Made by a program: the position numbers and the translations under genes
Shown here: piece by piece, positions 63,235 to 64,000 of the stretch
Numbering within the stretch: the stretch's first letter is position 1
How the letters are laid out: every line of letters starts with the position of its first letter
Notes under the pieces: generated by a model
The model's database searches: none
What the model was told of the DNA's origin: nothing
What the model saw: the letters and a program-made list of their open reading frames with translations, nothing else
Assembly (NCBI RefSeq): GCF_040932485.1
Contig: NZ_JBFRBH010000001.1
Location: 1,240,001-1,304,000 of the forward strand
Source: Gymnodinialimonas sp. 202GB13-11
GTDB taxonomy: Bacteria; Pseudomonadota; Alphaproteobacteria; Rhodobacterales; Rhodobacteraceae
Reading direction: 5' to 3'
DNA: 64,000 nt

Positions 63235-64000
63235 GCGATCTTCCCCCGAAACCACCTGCGCGTGCTGAGAAGGTCTCGCTCTGGCGCTATATGCGGCTGT
63301 TCCGCGAAGACATTCTGTCGGCGCAGCCCGCGCGGCTCTATCGCGCGTGGATGGCGGAGTTTCGCACGCCGTTTTTCCGGTCTTACTTGATCAATCAGCC
63401 CTCGTTGGTGGATGAGGTTCTGAAGGCGCGACCCTTGGATTTTCCGAAGTCGGATCGGGTGGGCGAGGGGCTGCGGCCGTTGCTTGGGAACTCGGTCTTT
63501 CTGACCAACGGGGCGGAATGGCAACGTCAGCGACGGATCATTGACCCGGCGTTTGAGGGCGGACGCCTGCGCGACACGTTCCCGGCGATGTGGGAGGCAG
63601 GCGAGGCCTCCGTCGCGCGGATGCCGTCCGGGATTGTGGAAGTCGAAGAGGAGATGAGCCACGCGGCGGCGGATGTGATCTTTCGCACGCTGTTCTCGCT
63701 GCCGATCGAGGCAGAGATTGCGACGCGCGTGTTCCATGAGTTCCGCGCCTATCAGCGGACGCAGCCAATCCTGAATGCCGCCGCCTTTGTGCCTTTGCCA
63801 CGCTGGTTGCCGCGCGGGCATCGGGCCGAGACGCGGCGGACGGCCAAGGCGATCCGGGCGTTGATTACAGAGCTGACTGAGGCGCGGATGGCGGAGATTG
63901 AGGCGGGCACGGCGCCGGATGATCTGGCGACCAAGATCATGACGACGACCGATCCTGAGACGGGGGAGCGGTTCACGACCGAAGAGATGGTCGATCAGGT
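63231..64000 (+). CDS. Cytochrome P450 (N-terminal part; runs off the window)
   Basis: Only the first 256 residues are in the window; the frame is open to the end. The visible part has P450 features: FPKSDRVGEGLRPLLGNSVFLTNGAEWQRQRRIIDPAF, the WxxxR heme-propionate motif (WQRQR), and HAAADVIFRTLFSLP. The heme Cys lies beyond the window. The GTG start overlaps the preceding hydrolase-like gene. The substrate cannot be told; the class resembles soluble bacterial P450s. Confidence 0.9.
   Translation, partial: MSDLPPKPPARAEKVSLWRYMRLFREDILSAQPARLYRAWMAEFRTPFFRSYLINQPSLVDEVLKARPLDFPKSDRVGEGLRPLLGNSVFLTNGAEWQRQRRIIDPAFEGGRLRDTFPAMWEAGEASVARMPSGIVEVEEEMSHAAADVIFRTLFSLPIEAEIATRVFHEFRAYQRTQPILNAAAFVPLPRWLPRGHRAETRRTAKAIRALITELTEARMAEIEAGTAPDDLATKIMTTTDPETGERFTTEEMVDQ

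Noticed and set aside
1-64000. CRISPR arrays, insertion sequences, rRNA genes
   Set aside because: I saw no regularly spaced repeats, transposase genes or rRNA sequence in the window.

Overview
The window is GC-rich, densely packed chromosomal DNA from an alphaproteobacterium, most likely a Rhodobacteraceae (Roseobacter-group) species. The evidence is gene content and order: ChpT of the CtrA phosphorelay, a B12-dependent class II ribonucleotide reductase, ornithine-lipid genes olsB-olsA, a bamA-skp-fabZ-lpxA-lpxI-lpxB cluster, class II DAHP synthase, a two-domain cold-shock protein, and many 4-bp ATGA/GTGA overlaps. I see no insertion sequence, prophage or CRISPR array; it reads as core genome with a few accessory transport islands.

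Layout. 1-6950: end of an unknown protein, xerD, a CNNM/CBS transporter, the minus-strand unit fabI-lysE-gpt, pdxH, a double cold-shock protein and a DUF192 protein. 7013-11335: tRNA-Pro, a structured leader that looks like a cobalamin-type riboswitch, and nrdJ. 11551-14021: modABC. 14044-21527 (minus): a peptide-type ABC operon with an enlarged permease, a fused double ATPase and two small secreted paralogs, preceded by an AraC regulator and miaA. 23610-36716: a long plus-strand run for translation and envelope biogenesis (pyrH, unknown, frr, uppS, cdsA, dxr, rseP, a 45-residue membrane peptide, bamA, skp, fabZ, lpxA, lpxI, lpxB). 36709-46307: ybaK, glnE, two unknowns, a GlxA-like regulator, aroG class II, a PAS protein, yicC, gmk and a gamma-carbonic-anhydrase-like protein. 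46304-49539: chpT, a DUF3553 protein, a full CtrA-type box, olsB-olsA and a ThiE-like protein. 49637-56356: trmJ-like, ctaA, an M32 peptidase, an enoyl-CoA hydratase, a thioesterase, speD and rplM-rpsI. 56529-64000: an unknown membrane protein, potBCA without a binding protein, a TusA protein, CcdA, a membrane hydrolase-like protein and the start of a cytochrome P450.

How they work together. The central block couples UMP phosphorylation, ribosome recycling, isoprenoid and phospholipid precursors, outer-membrane protein assembly and lipid A synthesis. The chpT and olsBA neighbourhood suggests that cell-cycle phosphorelay output may reach phosphate-free membrane lipid synthesis through the CtrA-type box at 47180. 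speD and potBCA both concern polyamines, but are separated by other genes.

The most interesting unexplained items are the nrdJ leader RNA, the two secreted Cys-containing paralogs inside the peptide ABC operon, the CtrA-type box before olsB, an ideal LacI-type operator between glxA-like and aroG, a three-way-junction RNA between frr and uppS, and two families of intergenic palindromic elements that each occur twice. All homology statements are from reading the translated sequence; no database search was possible.
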